Shown piece after piece: positions 40,112 through 48,195 of a DNA stretch of 64,000 bases. This stretch comes from Candidatus Nanopelagicales bacterium (GTDB lineage: Bacteria; Actinomycetota; Actinomycetes; S36-B12; CAIYMF01), in the NCBI GenBank assembly GCA_017848795.1, contig JAFIHG010000001.1, positions 62,001 to 126,000 on the forward strand. The letters are read 5' to 3'. The notes under the pieces are model-generated. The model was given only the letters and a program-made list of their open reading frames with translations, was not told the origin of the DNA and made no database searches. Position 1 is the first letter of the stretch. Each line of letters opens with the position of its first letter. The position numbers and the translations under genes were made by a program.

Positions 40112-40779
40112 CCGGCCCCCACGATCTGCTCGACCCCGGGGCGCTGGCCGACCCAGAACCCGAGCAGACCCACCGTCTCGCGCGCCAGGTAGTCGAAGGT
40201 CACCGCCGTCCCGGCACCCTGCTGCGTCGGTGACGTACGCACCGTCATGCCGAGTGCGCGACCCATCGCCGCGGAGCGCGCCTCGTGCAGCGGGTCGGTG
40301 ACCAGCGTCGCGGTCGTCCACCCACGTTCGGCCATCAGCCGCGCGACAGCGGTGAGGCTGGTGAGGGTGTCGGCCCCGGTCGAGACGGCGCTCACCCGGC
40401 GCGCCGGCACTCCCTGCTCGATCAACCAGCGGCGCCCGGCCTGCGCCTCGGTGGTGTTGTCCCCGGGCTGCTTGCCCCCGACCGTCACGATGTCCCGTGC
40501 GACGCCGGCGTCGAGCAGCTCGCGCGCGTGCCGCAGTCGCGCCTCGAGCACCGGCGAGGGCCGGTTCCAGTACTGTGCCGCGCCGAGCACGACGATCGCG
40601 TCGGAAGGGCCGCGGTCGTCCTGCCGCGCGACCACGTAGACGTACGCCGCGGTCCCCAGCGGCACGAGCAGCGCGACGAGCACGAGCAGGGTGAGGACCG
40701 CCCCGAGCCAGCAGCCCCGCCGCCTGCGCGCGGGCCGCCGCGAGACCCGAGCCACGGCTCGCCCGGTTGTCGCGGTCAC
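40108..40779 (-). CDS. YdcF/SanA family membrane-anchored protein (DUF218)
   Basis: 223-residue protein with one N-terminal transmembrane segment (LGAVLTLLVLVALLVPLGTAAYVYV, residues ~25-50) and a DUF218 domain outside: DAIVVLGAAQYWNRPSPVLEARL, then VTDPLHEARSAAMGRALG. Members are linked to envelope metabolism. GTG at 40779 avoids overlap with the divergent channel gene. Co-translated with dgt. Confidence 0.85.
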   Translation of the reverse strand: MTATTGRAVARVSRRPARRRRGCWLGAVLTLLVLVALLVPLGTAAYVYVVARQDDRGPSDAIVVLGAAQYWNRPSPVLEARLRHARELLDAGVARDIVTVGGKQPGDNTTEAQAGRRWLIEQGVPARRVSAVSTGADTLTSLTAVARLMAERGWTTATLVTDPLHEARSAAMGRALGMTVRTSPTQQGAGTAVTFDYLARETVGLLGFWVGQRPGVEQIVGAG

Positions 40780-40808
40780 GGCCCCAGTGTCGCTGAGAGA
40801 CTGCACAG

Positions 40809-41486
40809 GTGGACAACCCGGACCGGACACGCTCCGCCCAGCGCTTCCACCGGATGCGCTACCTCGAGCGGCTGACCGCGTTCAGCGACGGCGTCGTCGC
40901 GATCGCGCTGACGTTGCTCGTGCTTCCGCTCGTCGAGATCGTGCCGCCCGACGTCGCCCACGGGCAGACCGTCCTCGAGGCGATCAGCGACAACCAGGCG
41001 ATGCTGTGGTCGTTCGGCGTGACGTTCCTCGTGATCGCAGCGCTCTGGATGGCGCACAGCCGGTTGTTCGTCCACATCGCCGAGTACGACGGGTTCGTGG
41101 TGTGGGTGAACCTGGCCTACCTGTTCGCGATCGTCTCGCTGCCCTTCCCCAGCAAGTGGCTGCAGGTCGAAGGCTTCTCGGGTGGCGTCGGCGCGTTCTA
41201 CTTCCTCGTCCTGGCAGTCGCGTCGGCGGCGCTCTCGGCGATCTCCTGGCACGTCGCACGGCACCCGGAACTGCTGACCGAGTCGGCCGCCGACGACCCG
41301 GACTTCCTGCGCACCCAGGAGCGGCGTTGGTTCTTCACCGTCTACTTCGCCGTCGGCTTCGTGCTCGCGATCCCGCTGCCGGACTGGGCCGGGTGGTACC
41401 TGCTCGCGCTGTTCCCGGCCACCCTGGTGTGGCACCGCTGGATGAGCCGGATGGCCCGCGGCGAGGCGGGTGCTCAGAACCCGTAG
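40809..41486 (+). CDS. TMEM175/DUF1211 family channel-like protein
   Basis: 225-residue membrane protein with about six segments. The pore signature FSDGV is at residues 25-29 (RLTAFSDGVVAIALTLLVL). Bacterial TMEM175 relatives form potassium channels. Its last 13 bases overlap the end of the convergent amidohydrolase gene. Confidence 0.85.
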   Translation: MDNPDRTRSAQRFHRMRYLERLTAFSDGVVAIALTLLVLPLVEIVPPDVAHGQTVLEAISDNQAMLWSFGVTFLVIAALWMAHSRLFVHIAEYDGFVVWVNLAYLFAIVSLPFPSKWLQVEGFSGGVGAFYFLVLAVASAALSAISWHVARHPELLTESAADDPDFLRTQERRWFFTVYFAVGFVLAIPLPDWAGWYLLALFPATLVWHRWMSRMARGEAGAQNP

Positions 41487-42304
41487 AGCGCGGAGAAGTT
41501 CTCCCGCAGCACCATCCGCCCGAGCTCGCCGTCGCCGGAGGCAGCCTCCATCCGGGCACGCTCGCCGACGAAGTCGCCCCACGGCTCGTCGCTGGCGAAC
41601 AGCAGCCGGTCGGCCCCGACTCCCCGCTCCTCGATCGCCTTCGCGAGCCAGCGGGGCGCGAAGCCGACCGCCCAGGTGCAGTCGGTGTAGACCTTCTTGC
41701 CGGCTTCGATCCAGTCGAAGAGCCGGTGCCCGATGAGCTTGATGTGGCCGCTCACGCCGCCACCGAGGTGGACGAGGTGGATCTTGACGTCGTCGCCGTA
41801 CGCGTCGACGAGCTTGCCGACGTAGTCGATGTCGGAGGCCGAGCCCGGCGAGGTGTGGACGTGGACCACGAGGTCCCGGTCCTTGGCGGTCTGGAAGATC
41901 TTCTCGAGCTGCGGCGCGCACGCCTCGTCGTCAGCCCGCCCGCCCAGCAGGAAGCTGGTCTTGAGCGCCACGACGCCGGGCTCACCCGCGAGCCCCAGGG
42001 CCTGGTCGGTCAGCTCCGCGTCCTGGGGACGCGGCGACACCCAGATGCCGGCCCGGATCCGGTCGTCGGTCGCAGCGGCTTCCAGCACCAGCGGGTTCAG
42101 CGAGAAGGACACCGACGCGTCCGGCACCCCGTAGTTCGGCATGACGACCGCACGCTCGGTGCCCTCGCGGTCGAGGTCCTCGATGAACTGCTTGACCGTC
42201 GCCCGCGCCGAGATGTCGGGCTGGACGGGAGGACCCCCGTAGAAGGGGAAGGCCGGCATGACGCCGAGGTGTCGGTGGGCATCGTTCACACGGTTGGCAG
42301 CCAT
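41474..42304 (-). CDS. Amidohydrolase-2 family protein
   Basis: 276-residue TIM-barrel metal hydrolase or decarboxylase. It starts VNDAHRHLGV (metal-binding H-x-H) and has LVVHVHTSPG, IHLVHLGGG and the terminal LLFASDEPWGD Asp motif. Reactions of the family include hydrolysis of lactones or amides and decarboxylation. Its start lies 9 nt after the glycosyltransferase stop, so it is the last gene of the kinase-fdrA-GT operon, though a regulatory repeat just upstream could give it its own promoter. Confidence 0.85.
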   Translation of the reverse strand: MAANRVNDAHRHLGVMPAFPFYGGPPVQPDISARATVKQFIEDLDREGTERAVVMPNYGVPDASVSFSLNPLVLEAAATDDRIRAGIWVSPRPQDAELTDQALGLAGEPGVVALKTSFLLGGRADDEACAPQLEKIFQTAKDRDLVVHVHTSPGSASDIDYVGKLVDAYGDDVKIHLVHLGGGVSGHIKLIGHRLFDWIEAGKKVYTDCTWAVGFAPRWLAKAIEERGVGADRLLFASDEPWGDFVGERARMEAASGDGELGRMVLRENFSALYGF

Positions 42305-42313
42305 GCTCCGAAC

Positions 42314-43534
42314 CTAGCCCAGCCGTGTCGGATAGGAAAGGGATCCGCCGGATAGGAAACTTCCGCTGCATCGTTCGTACACGTCGCGGTGCTGCTGGGC
42401 GCTGCGCTGCCAGGTGAACCGGTCGACGACCGCGGCGCCGCCGCGGCGCAGCCGCGCCCGCAGCGCGTCGTCGGTCAGGCCGCGGTGCAGCGCCGCCGCG
42501 AGCCGCTCGGGCTCCCCGACCGGGACGAGCAGCGCATCGCGCCCGTCCTGCAGGTACTCCCGGAACACCGGCAGGTCGCTCGTCACGACCGGCAGCCCGG
42601 CGGCCATCGCCTCCAGCACCGCCAACCCGAACCCCTCCTTGACCGAGGGAAAGGCCAGCAGGTCGGCAGCGGCGTACCAGCTCGGGACGTCGACGTCCTC
42701 GACCGTGCCGACCAGCACGACGTCCGAGCCCAGCTCGAGCCCGAGCGGGGCGAGCGAGGCGAGCACGCCCTCCCGGTAGGCGCGGTGGTCCTGGAAGGAG
42801 TGTCCGCCGATCACCGCCAGCACCGGAGGCGGGCCCGACCGTGTGCGCAGCAGCGCGAGCGCGCGCACCAGGTGCTCGCTTCCCTTGCGCGGCTCGATGC
42901 CGCCGACGCCGAGCAGCAGCGGGCGCTCCTCCGCACCCACCGAGCGGCGCAGCGCGCGCGCCCGGTCCCGGTCGGCGCCCGCGAACCGCTCCCTGTCGAC
43001 CCCGTTGGTCACGACCTCGGCCGCGACGCCGTAGTCGGCGGCGAGGATCGCCCGCCACATCTCGCTCACGACGAGGACCCGGTCGGGTTCGAGGATGGCG
43101 GCGCGCTGGCAGTCCATCAGGACCTGGCTGTGGAAGTCGTCGACGTGGTGCACCGTGCGCAGCACCGTCACCGCTGCGCCCGCGTCGCGCACCCGGGCCG
43201 CGGCGCGGGCCGCGATGCAGTCCTGGGTGTGCAGCAGGCTCGCCCCGCCGGCGACGCGATCGGCGAGCGCCGCCGTGAGCAGGTCGATGCTCGCCGCGAC
43301 CTTGTCCTCCAGCGTCCCCGTACCGTCCGGCCCGGGCACGATGGTGTGCGGGACGGCGACGGGGCGGAAGAAGCCGTGCGCGGGATCCCCGAGCGCGACC
43401 ACGTCGACCTGCACGCCGGCCGCCGCCAGCGCTTCGGCCAGCGCGAGGGTGTGCACGACCCCGCCGCGCGGCTTGGTCGAGTAGGTGACGAGCGTGACCT
43501 GCGGGGACTGCGGTACGACGGCGGCCAGGCTCAC
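42314..43534 (-). CDS. MSMEG_0565-type glycosyltransferase (GT4 family)
   Basis: 406-residue GT-B glycosyltransferase. The N-terminal domain starts VTLVTYSTKPRGGVVHTLAL; the C-terminal GT4 domain has LLGVGGIEPRKGSEHLVRAL and the nucleotide-sugar motif FPSVKEGFGLAVLEAMAAG. The match to the MSMEG_0565 family, normally found in Nit1C-type clusters, is from memory but fits the neighbours. GTG at 43534 overlaps the fdrA stop (GTGA). The last ~14 codons are written by a direct repeat (42325-42360) that looks like an operator. Confidence 0.8.
   Translation of the reverse strand: MSLAAVVPQSPQVTLVTYSTKPRGGVVHTLALAEALAAAGVQVDVVALGDPAHGFFRPVAVPHTIVPGPDGTGTLEDKVAASIDLLTAALADRVAGGASLLHTQDCIAARAAARVRDAGAAVTVLRTVHHVDDFHSQVLMDCQRAAILEPDRVLVVSEMWRAILAADYGVAAEVVTNGVDRERFAGADRDRARALRRSVGAEERPLLLGVGGIEPRKGSEHLVRALALLRTRSGPPPVLAVIGGHSFQDHRAYREGVLASLAPLGLELGSDVVLVGTVEDVDVPSWYAAADLLAFPSVKEGFGLAVLEAMAAGLPVVTSDLPVFREYLQDGRDALLVPVGEPERLAAALHRGLTDDALRARLRRGGAAVVDRFTWQRSAQQHRDVYERCSGSFLSGGSLSYPTRLG
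42325..42360. promoter_or_regulatory. Two direct copies of the TTTCCTATCCG motif
   Basis: On the minus strand CTTTCCTATCCGACAC and GTTTCCTATCCGGCG occur 21 nt apart, within the end of the glycosyltransferase gene and 21 nt upstream of the amidohydrolase start. They match the motifs at 46087, 46510 and 49213. Confidence 0.6.
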
Positions 43535-45087
43535 CGGGCCATCCCCTCCTCGACCAGCTCCGGGCGGCGCAGCGCGAGCGCCGCGGCGGCGTACGCGGCC
43601 CGGGCGTTGGTCGCCGGCACGAGGGCGCCGGCCTCCTCGAGCGTGGCCTGCTGCCGCGACCGTACCTGCGGGTCCGCCTCGGTCCCCAGGACGTACGCCA
43701 CGACCTGCGGGCCGCCATCGGCCATGACCTCGGCGCACACCGGTGCCAGCTGGCCCGCAGGGTCGGCGTGCGCGCCGTGCCCGAGCACGACGTCGAGCAG
43801 CACCACCGCCACGTCCGGGGACTCGCGCACCTCGCGCAGCAGCTCGATCCGGTTGCCGGCGTCGATCATCGGGTGCGGTACACCGCGGGTGTACTCCTCG
43901 GCTCCCAGGTCGAGCAGCACGTGCGCGCCGTCCGGGGCGGGCAGCCCGTGGTCGGCACGCAGCGGCTCGTTGGAGTGCACCGGTCCGAGCAGGTCCTCGA
44001 GGATCACCTGCGCCTCGTAGCAGAGGGTGCCGCCGGAGAACAGGCCGCGCACCAGGGTCCGCTCGGGTGCCAGCCGCTCGGCCGCGCGGCGTACGGCGTC
44101 CTGCAGTCCCGCGGTGAGCGCCGGCGGTGAGACCCCGACCCGGCGGGCGGCCGCGACCGCGCCCTGCTCGAGCGTCGCCGCCAGCGGGGCGTCCGGGTGT
44201 CCGGCGAGCTCGTCGACGCCGAGGAACACGGCGACCGCGGGGGTCTGCCCGCAGGCGTCGAGGACCTGTGCTGCGACAGCGGGTTCCGGTGGCTTGGAGA
44301 CGAGCAGCACGACCCCTGTCGCGTCGTCGGCGGCGAGCGTGCGCGCGGCGGGCAGCGCCATGCGCGCGGCGACGGTCTGCGACAGGTCGCGCCCGCCGAC
44401 GCCGATCACCTCGGACACCGTGACGCCCCACCGGTCCAGCAGGGTGTGGACCTCCTGCGCGCCGGTGCCTGCAGCCGCGATCACCCCGACCCGGGGGGCG
44501 TGCGGTGCGGTGAGCGAGACGTTGGCGAAGCCCAGGCCGGTGCCGGCGAGCACCGCGGTGCCGGCGCCGGGCCCCATCACGAGCCGCCCGAGCCCGGCCG
44601 CCCGGGTCTTGAGCTCGACCTCCTCCTCGAGCGGCACACCGTCGCTGAACAGCAACACGTGCAGGCCTGCGGTGAGTGCCTGGTGGGCGGCGACGGCGGC
44701 GTACTCCCCCGGCACCGAGACGATCGCGACGTTCGCGTCCTGCTGCGCGGCGACCGCCTCGGCGACGCTGACCGGCGGACGGTCGGCCGACTCGCCCTGG
44801 TCGGGTCCGCTCGCCTCGAACGCCGCTGCGCGCCCGCTCTCGAGCACCGCGTCGAGGTCCGCGTCGTCGTCGCCCTTGACGGCGAGCACGAGATCGTTGG
44901 CGCCGAGGCCCGACAGCGCCGGGTCCTCGACCCCCGCCGCGGCGAGGTCCTGCAGTCCGCGCGAGGTCGCCATCGTGGCGCCCGCCCAGCTCACCCCGTC
45001 GGCGCCCTCCATCGCGACCGTCGCCGCCATCAGCAGCAGCGAGTCGCGATAGCTGCTCTTGAAGACCCGTACCGCCTGCCCGCTCAC
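43531..45087 (-). CDS. fdrA: FdrA-like acyl-CoA synthetase-fold protein
   Basis: 518-residue FdrA-family protein. It has the YRDSLLLMAATVAMEGADGV start, a CoA-binding-like VGVIAAAGTGAQEVHTLL and C-terminal succinyl-CoA-synthetase-like LFSGGTLCYEAQVIL. In E. coli fdrA (allF) works with DUF1116 and DUF2877 proteins as an oxamate carbamoyltransferase that releases carbamoyl phosphate. Here carbamate kinase is immediately upstream (GTGA overlap), as in that system, and a DUF1116 gene lies at 54555. The acceptor or donor compound is unknown. Confidence 0.88.
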   Translation of the reverse strand: MSGQAVRVFKSSYRDSLLLMAATVAMEGADGVSWAGATMATSRGLQDLAAAGVEDPALSGLGANDLVLAVKGDDDADLDAVLESGRAAAFEASGPDQGESADRPPVSVAEAVAAQQDANVAIVSVPGEYAAVAAHQALTAGLHVLLFSDGVPLEEEVELKTRAAGLGRLVMGPGAGTAVLAGTGLGFANVSLTAPHAPRVGVIAAAGTGAQEVHTLLDRWGVTVSEVIGVGGRDLSQTVAARMALPAARTLAADDATGVVLLVSKPPEPAVAAQVLDACGQTPAVAVFLGVDELAGHPDAPLAATLEQGAVAAARRVGVSPPALTAGLQDAVRRAAERLAPERTLVRGLFSGGTLCYEAQVILEDLLGPVHSNEPLRADHGLPAPDGAHVLLDLGAEEYTRGVPHPMIDAGNRIELLREVRESPDVAVVLLDVVLGHGAHADPAGQLAPVCAEVMADGGPQVVAYVLGTEADPQVRSRQQATLEEAGALVPATNARAAYAAAALALRRPELVEEGMAR

Positions 45088-46061
45088 CGGCCCACCTCCT
45101 GCACCTCGCGCACCGCCGTGATCGTCGTCCCGGTGTCCGGGTCGCCGGCGAGCACCGCGCCCAGCCGGTCCGGTGAGGTGATCACCGCGGTATCACCGCC
45201 GGACTCCAGGAACCGTACGGCGGCAGCGACCTTGGGGCCCATGCTCCCGGCCGCGAGCTGTCCGGAGGCGAGCAGCTCGCGTGCCTGGTCGGCGGACAGG
45301 CGCCGGGCGGGGCGTTCGTCCGGCGTACCGAAGTCCAGCAGCAACGCCTCGACCCCGGTGAGCAGGTAGAGCGCGCTCGCCCCGAGGTCGCCGGCGAGCA
45401 GCGCCGCGGCGTGGTCCTTGTCGATGACCCCGTCGACCCCCTGCCAGCCGCCGTCGTCGTCGCGGCGCACCCCGATGCCGCCGCCGCCCGCGGCGACGAC
45501 GACGAAACCGGCCGCGACGAGGGCCCGTACCGCGGCGCGCTCGAGCACCGCCCGTGGCATCGGCGACGGCACGAGCCGCCGGTAGCCGCGCCCGGCGTCC
45601 TCGCCCACGACCCATCCGCGCTCGGCTGCCAGCCGCTGCGCCTCGGCGGCGGTGAAGAACGGGCCCACCGGCTTGGTCGGGTCGGCGAACGCCGGATCGG
45701 CGGGGTCCACCTCGACGTGGGTGACGACCGCGACGGCCGTCGTTGCGTTGCAGACCCGGTCGATCTCGCGGGCCAGCACGCTTCCGAGCTGGCCCTGGGT
45801 CATCGCGTTCAGCTGGTGCAGCGGCTGCGGGGGCACTCCCGGCGCGCCGCTCTCCTGCTGGATCGCCAGGTTGCCGACCTGCGGACCGTTGCCGTGGACC
45901 ACGACGACCTCGGCTCCGGTCGCGCGGACCGCGCCGACGGCCTGCGCCATGGCGGCGGCGTTGGCAAGGATGCCCTCGGCACTGCCCGGCTCGCCGCTCG
46001 CCGTCAGCGCGTTGCCGCCGACGGCGAGCACGACCCGGGGAGCCGACGCGCGTGATGTCAT
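45084..46061 (-). CDS. arcC: Carbamate kinase
   Basis: 325-residue amino-acid-kinase-fold enzyme making ATP from carbamoyl phosphate and ADP. Typical blocks: VVLAVGGNAL (10-19), VVHGNGPQVGNLAIQQE (53-69), VVAAGGGGIGVRRDDDG and VIDKDHAAALLAGDL. First gene of the kinase-fdrA-GT-amidohydrolase operon. ATG at 46061 with GGAGCTG upstream. With FdrA it suggests substrate-level ATP gain from a carbamoylated nitrogen compound. Confidence 0.93.
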   Translation of the reverse strand: MTSRASAPRVVLAVGGNALTASGEPGSAEGILANAAAMAQAVGAVRATGAEVVVVHGNGPQVGNLAIQQESGAPGVPPQPLHQLNAMTQGQLGSVLAREIDRVCNATTAVAVVTHVEVDPADPAFADPTKPVGPFFTAAEAQRLAAERGWVVGEDAGRGYRRLVPSPMPRAVLERAAVRALVAAGFVVVAAGGGGIGVRRDDDGGWQGVDGVIDKDHAAALLAGDLGASALYLLTGVEALLLDFGTPDERPARRLSADQARELLASGQLAAGSMGPKVAAAVRFLESGGDTAVITSPDRLGAVLAGDPDTGTTITAVREVQEVGR

Positions 46062-46086
46062 GGCAGCTCCGGGACCGTGTCTCATG

Positions 46087-46102
46087 CGTCCTATCCGACA
46101 AG
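46087..46102. promoter_or_regulatory. TCCTATCCGACA motif between divergent operons
   Basis: CGTCCTATCCGACAAG lies 26 nt upstream of the carbamate kinase start and 38 nt upstream of the small plus-strand gene. Its complement has the GntR-like half-palindrome TTGTCGGATAG. Confidence 0.6.
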
Positions 46103-46140
46103 TTCGTACACCATAGTGAAGCAGGGCAGGGAGCGGCGCA

Positions 46141-46482
46141 ATGCTCGAGCAGGACGACCCGCAGGCCGGGGACGCGGCGGGCCAGCGGCGGCTCGCGATG
46201 CGGTGGTGGGGGGCGCAGAACCAGCTGTTCGCGTCGCTGGTGATGCTGCCCGAGGAGTACGAGCACGTGCTCACGCTGCTCGGGCGCGTGGTCGCGCAGC
46301 TGCGGCCGCGCACCGCGACGCGCAGCGCACTGTGCGCCGCCGCGGACGGCATCGACGCGGTGGTGGCCGAGGCCGCGCAGGGGGCGCCGCTCGGGCCGGA
46401 CGTGGACGCGCTGCTGCCGCTGCTCGGTCCCGCCGCGCTGGCGATGCGCTGGCAGGAGCTCGACGCGTCGGGAGCGGACTGA
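46141..46482 (+). CDS. Small hypothetical protein before the radical SAM gene
   Basis: 113-residue helical protein (AMRWWGAQNQLFASLVMLPEE, then TLLGRVVAQL), no family recognised. GGGAG lies before the ATG. It is divergent from carbamate kinase and 93 nt upstream of the radical SAM gene. It may be a cluster-specific accessory protein. Confidence 0.55.
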   Translation: MLEQDDPQAGDAAGQRRLAMRWWGAQNQLFASLVMLPEEYEHVLTLLGRVVAQLRPRTATRSALCAAADGIDAVVAEAAQGAPLGPDVDALLPLLGPAALAMRWQELDASGAD

Positions 46483-46509
46483 CCCGAGCGGTTGCGCGAC
46501 CCCCGGAAA

Positions 46510-46525
46510 GTGTCGGATAGTGAAC
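46510..46525. promoter_or_regulatory. GTGTCGGATAG motif before the radical SAM gene
   Basis: GTGTCGGATAGTGAAC lies 50 nt upstream of the GTG at 46576. Its first 11 bases are identical to the copy at 42325. Confidence 0.6.
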
Positions 46526-46575
46526 GGGGCGCGCGTCCAGCGCCCGCGGACCGATGTCGTCAGGGGGCAAGCCGA

Positions 46576-47727
46576 GTGAGCACCGACACCCGTACCGCCG
46601 CGGGCAACGACCTGGCCGAGCTGATCACCGACCTGCAGAGCCGCGGCATGCGGGTCGAGGTGCCGATCGGCGAACGGCGCAGCGGCGCCGGCCCGGCCGA
46701 CGCCGGCATGCTCTACCTCGACGGGGTGGCGACGACGGTGCCGGTGTCCGCCGGCTACGTCGCGGACTCGCCCTACACGTTGCGCAGCGACGACGACGGC
46801 AGCTGGGCGGTGTACGAGGGCAGCGTGCGGCTCGCGGACGCCTCGCTCGCGCCGCGCCCGAAGTACTACGACCTCACCACCGCCGACGGGATCCCCTACT
46901 GGAAGATCGCGTTGATGCACCTGGACTCCATGGCGAGCACGGTGCTGCAGACCTGCGCCTACTGGGGCAACAGCGACCAGTGCCGTTTCTGCGGGATCGG
47001 GGTGACGCTGGCGGCCGGGCGCACGATCGCGAAGAAGACGCCCGCGATGCTGGCCGAGGTCGCGGTGGCCGCCCGTGACCTGGACGGCGCGGTCGACGCG
47101 ACGCTGACCACGGGCAGCACTGCGACACCCGACCGCGGCGCGATGTACGTCGCGCGGTGCGGGGCCGCCGTCAAGGAGGCCGCGGGACTCCCGGTCCAGG
47201 TGCAGTTCGAACCGCCGCGCGACCTGGACGTGATCGACCGGGTCGCCGACCTCGGCATCGACTCGATCGGCATCCACATCGAGACCTTCGACCCCGCGGT
47301 GCTCGCCCGGGTCGCGCCCGGCAAGGCCCGCTGGGGCATCGAGGCGTACTTCGCCGCCTGGGAGCGAGCCGTGCAGGCGCTCGGGCCGGGACAGGTCTCG
47401 ACGTACGTCATCGTCGGCATGGGCGAGGACCCGCAGCTGCTGATCGAGGGCTGCAAGCGCGCGATCGACATCGGCGTCTACCCGTTCGTCGTACCGCTGC
47501 GCCCGGTGCCGGGCAGCCTGATGCAGGACGAGACCCCGCCGAGCAAGGCCCAGATGGACGAGATCTACCACGCGATCGCGCCCTACATGGCACTCAAGGG
47601 CATGTCCTCGGCGCAGGTCGCCGCCGGTTGTGCCCGGTGCGGTGCCTGCTCGGGCCTGCACGCCTTCGAGACCGGGAAAGGGGATCTGCGTGACGGACGT
47701 CCTGCATTGCCCCTCCACGTCGTCTGA
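46576..47727 (+). CDS. MSMEG_0568-type radical SAM protein (NitD-like)
   Basis: 383-residue radical SAM enzyme. Cysteines 127, 136 and 139 (CAYWGNSDQCRFCGIG) form a C-x8-C-x2-C set instead of the common C-x3-C-x2-C. A further CARCGAC triplet (352, 355, 358) near the end could hold a second cluster. The TIM-barrel strands include VQVQFEPPRDLDVI and YVIVGMGEDPQL. The family is a core member of Nit1C clusters of cyanobacteria and mycobacteria (nitrogen-starvation or cyanide assimilation). Its chemistry is not established. GTG at 46576 with AGGGGG upstream; the GNAT gene overlaps its 3' end. Confidence 0.85.
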   Translation: MSTDTRTAAGNDLAELITDLQSRGMRVEVPIGERRSGAGPADAGMLYLDGVATTVPVSAGYVADSPYTLRSDDDGSWAVYEGSVRLADASLAPRPKYYDLTTADGIPYWKIALMHLDSMASTVLQTCAYWGNSDQCRFCGIGVTLAAGRTIAKKTPAMLAEVAVAARDLDGAVDATLTTGSTATPDRGAMYVARCGAAVKEAAGLPVQVQFEPPRDLDVIDRVADLGIDSIGIHIETFDPAVLARVAPGKARWGIEAYFAAWERAVQALGPGQVSTYVIVGMGEDPQLLIEGCKRAIDIGVYPFVVPLRPVPGSLMQDETPPSKAQMDEIYHAIAPYMALKGMSSAQVAAGCARCGACSGLHAFETGKGDLRDGRPALPLHVV

Positions 47728-48175
47728 CCCCGCACCGCCACTGCGCTGCCGACCGGTCGCCGACGCCGGCGAGCTCGCCGCGCACCACGCGATCCGGCAC
47801 GAGGTCTTCGTCGTCGAGCAGGGCCTGTTCGCGGGCAGCGACCTCGACGCCCACGACGCCGACCCGGCGACCGTGCACCTGGTCGGCCTGGCCGGCGAAC
47901 AGGTCGCCGGGGTGGTGCGGCTGTGGCCGCACGGCGACGGGCGCTGGCACGGCGACCGCCTCGCGGTACGCACGGGGTGGCGCCACCTGGGGCTGGGCCG
48001 GCCGCTGGTGCGGCTCGCGGTCCGTACCGCCGGCGCGGCCGGGGGCGAACTGATGACCGCGCACGTGCAGGTGCGCAACGTCCGGTTCTTCCAGGCCCTG
48101 GGCTGGTCCCCGGTCGGACAGGTGGAGGACTACCTCGGCGCCGCACACCAGCTGATGACGATCGCGCTGCGATGA
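47690..48175 (+). CDS. MSMEG_0567-type GNAT acetyltransferase (NitE-like)
   Basis: 161-residue GNAT-fold protein (AAHHAIRHEVFVVEQGLF, VRTGWRHLGLGRPLVRLAV, RNVRFFQALGWSPVG). It starts inside the end of the radical SAM gene (38-nt overlap), showing strong coupling. In Nit1C clusters this family is encoded next to the radical SAM gene and the AIR-synthase-like protein. Acyl acceptor unknown. Confidence 0.85.
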   Translation: MTDVLHCPSTSSDPAPPLRCRPVADAGELAAHHAIRHEVFVVEQGLFAGSDLDAHDADPATVHLVGLAGEQVAGVVRLWPHGDGRWHGDRLAVRTGWRHLGLGRPLVRLAVRTAGAAGGELMTAHVQVRNVRFFQALGWSPVGQVEDYLGAAHQLMTIALR

Positions 48176-48195
48176 GGCAGGTCCGGTCCGCGGGC

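Noticed and set aside
38807-40192. 461-residue plus-strand frame
   Set aside because: Antisense of dgt, whose HD motifs are complete.
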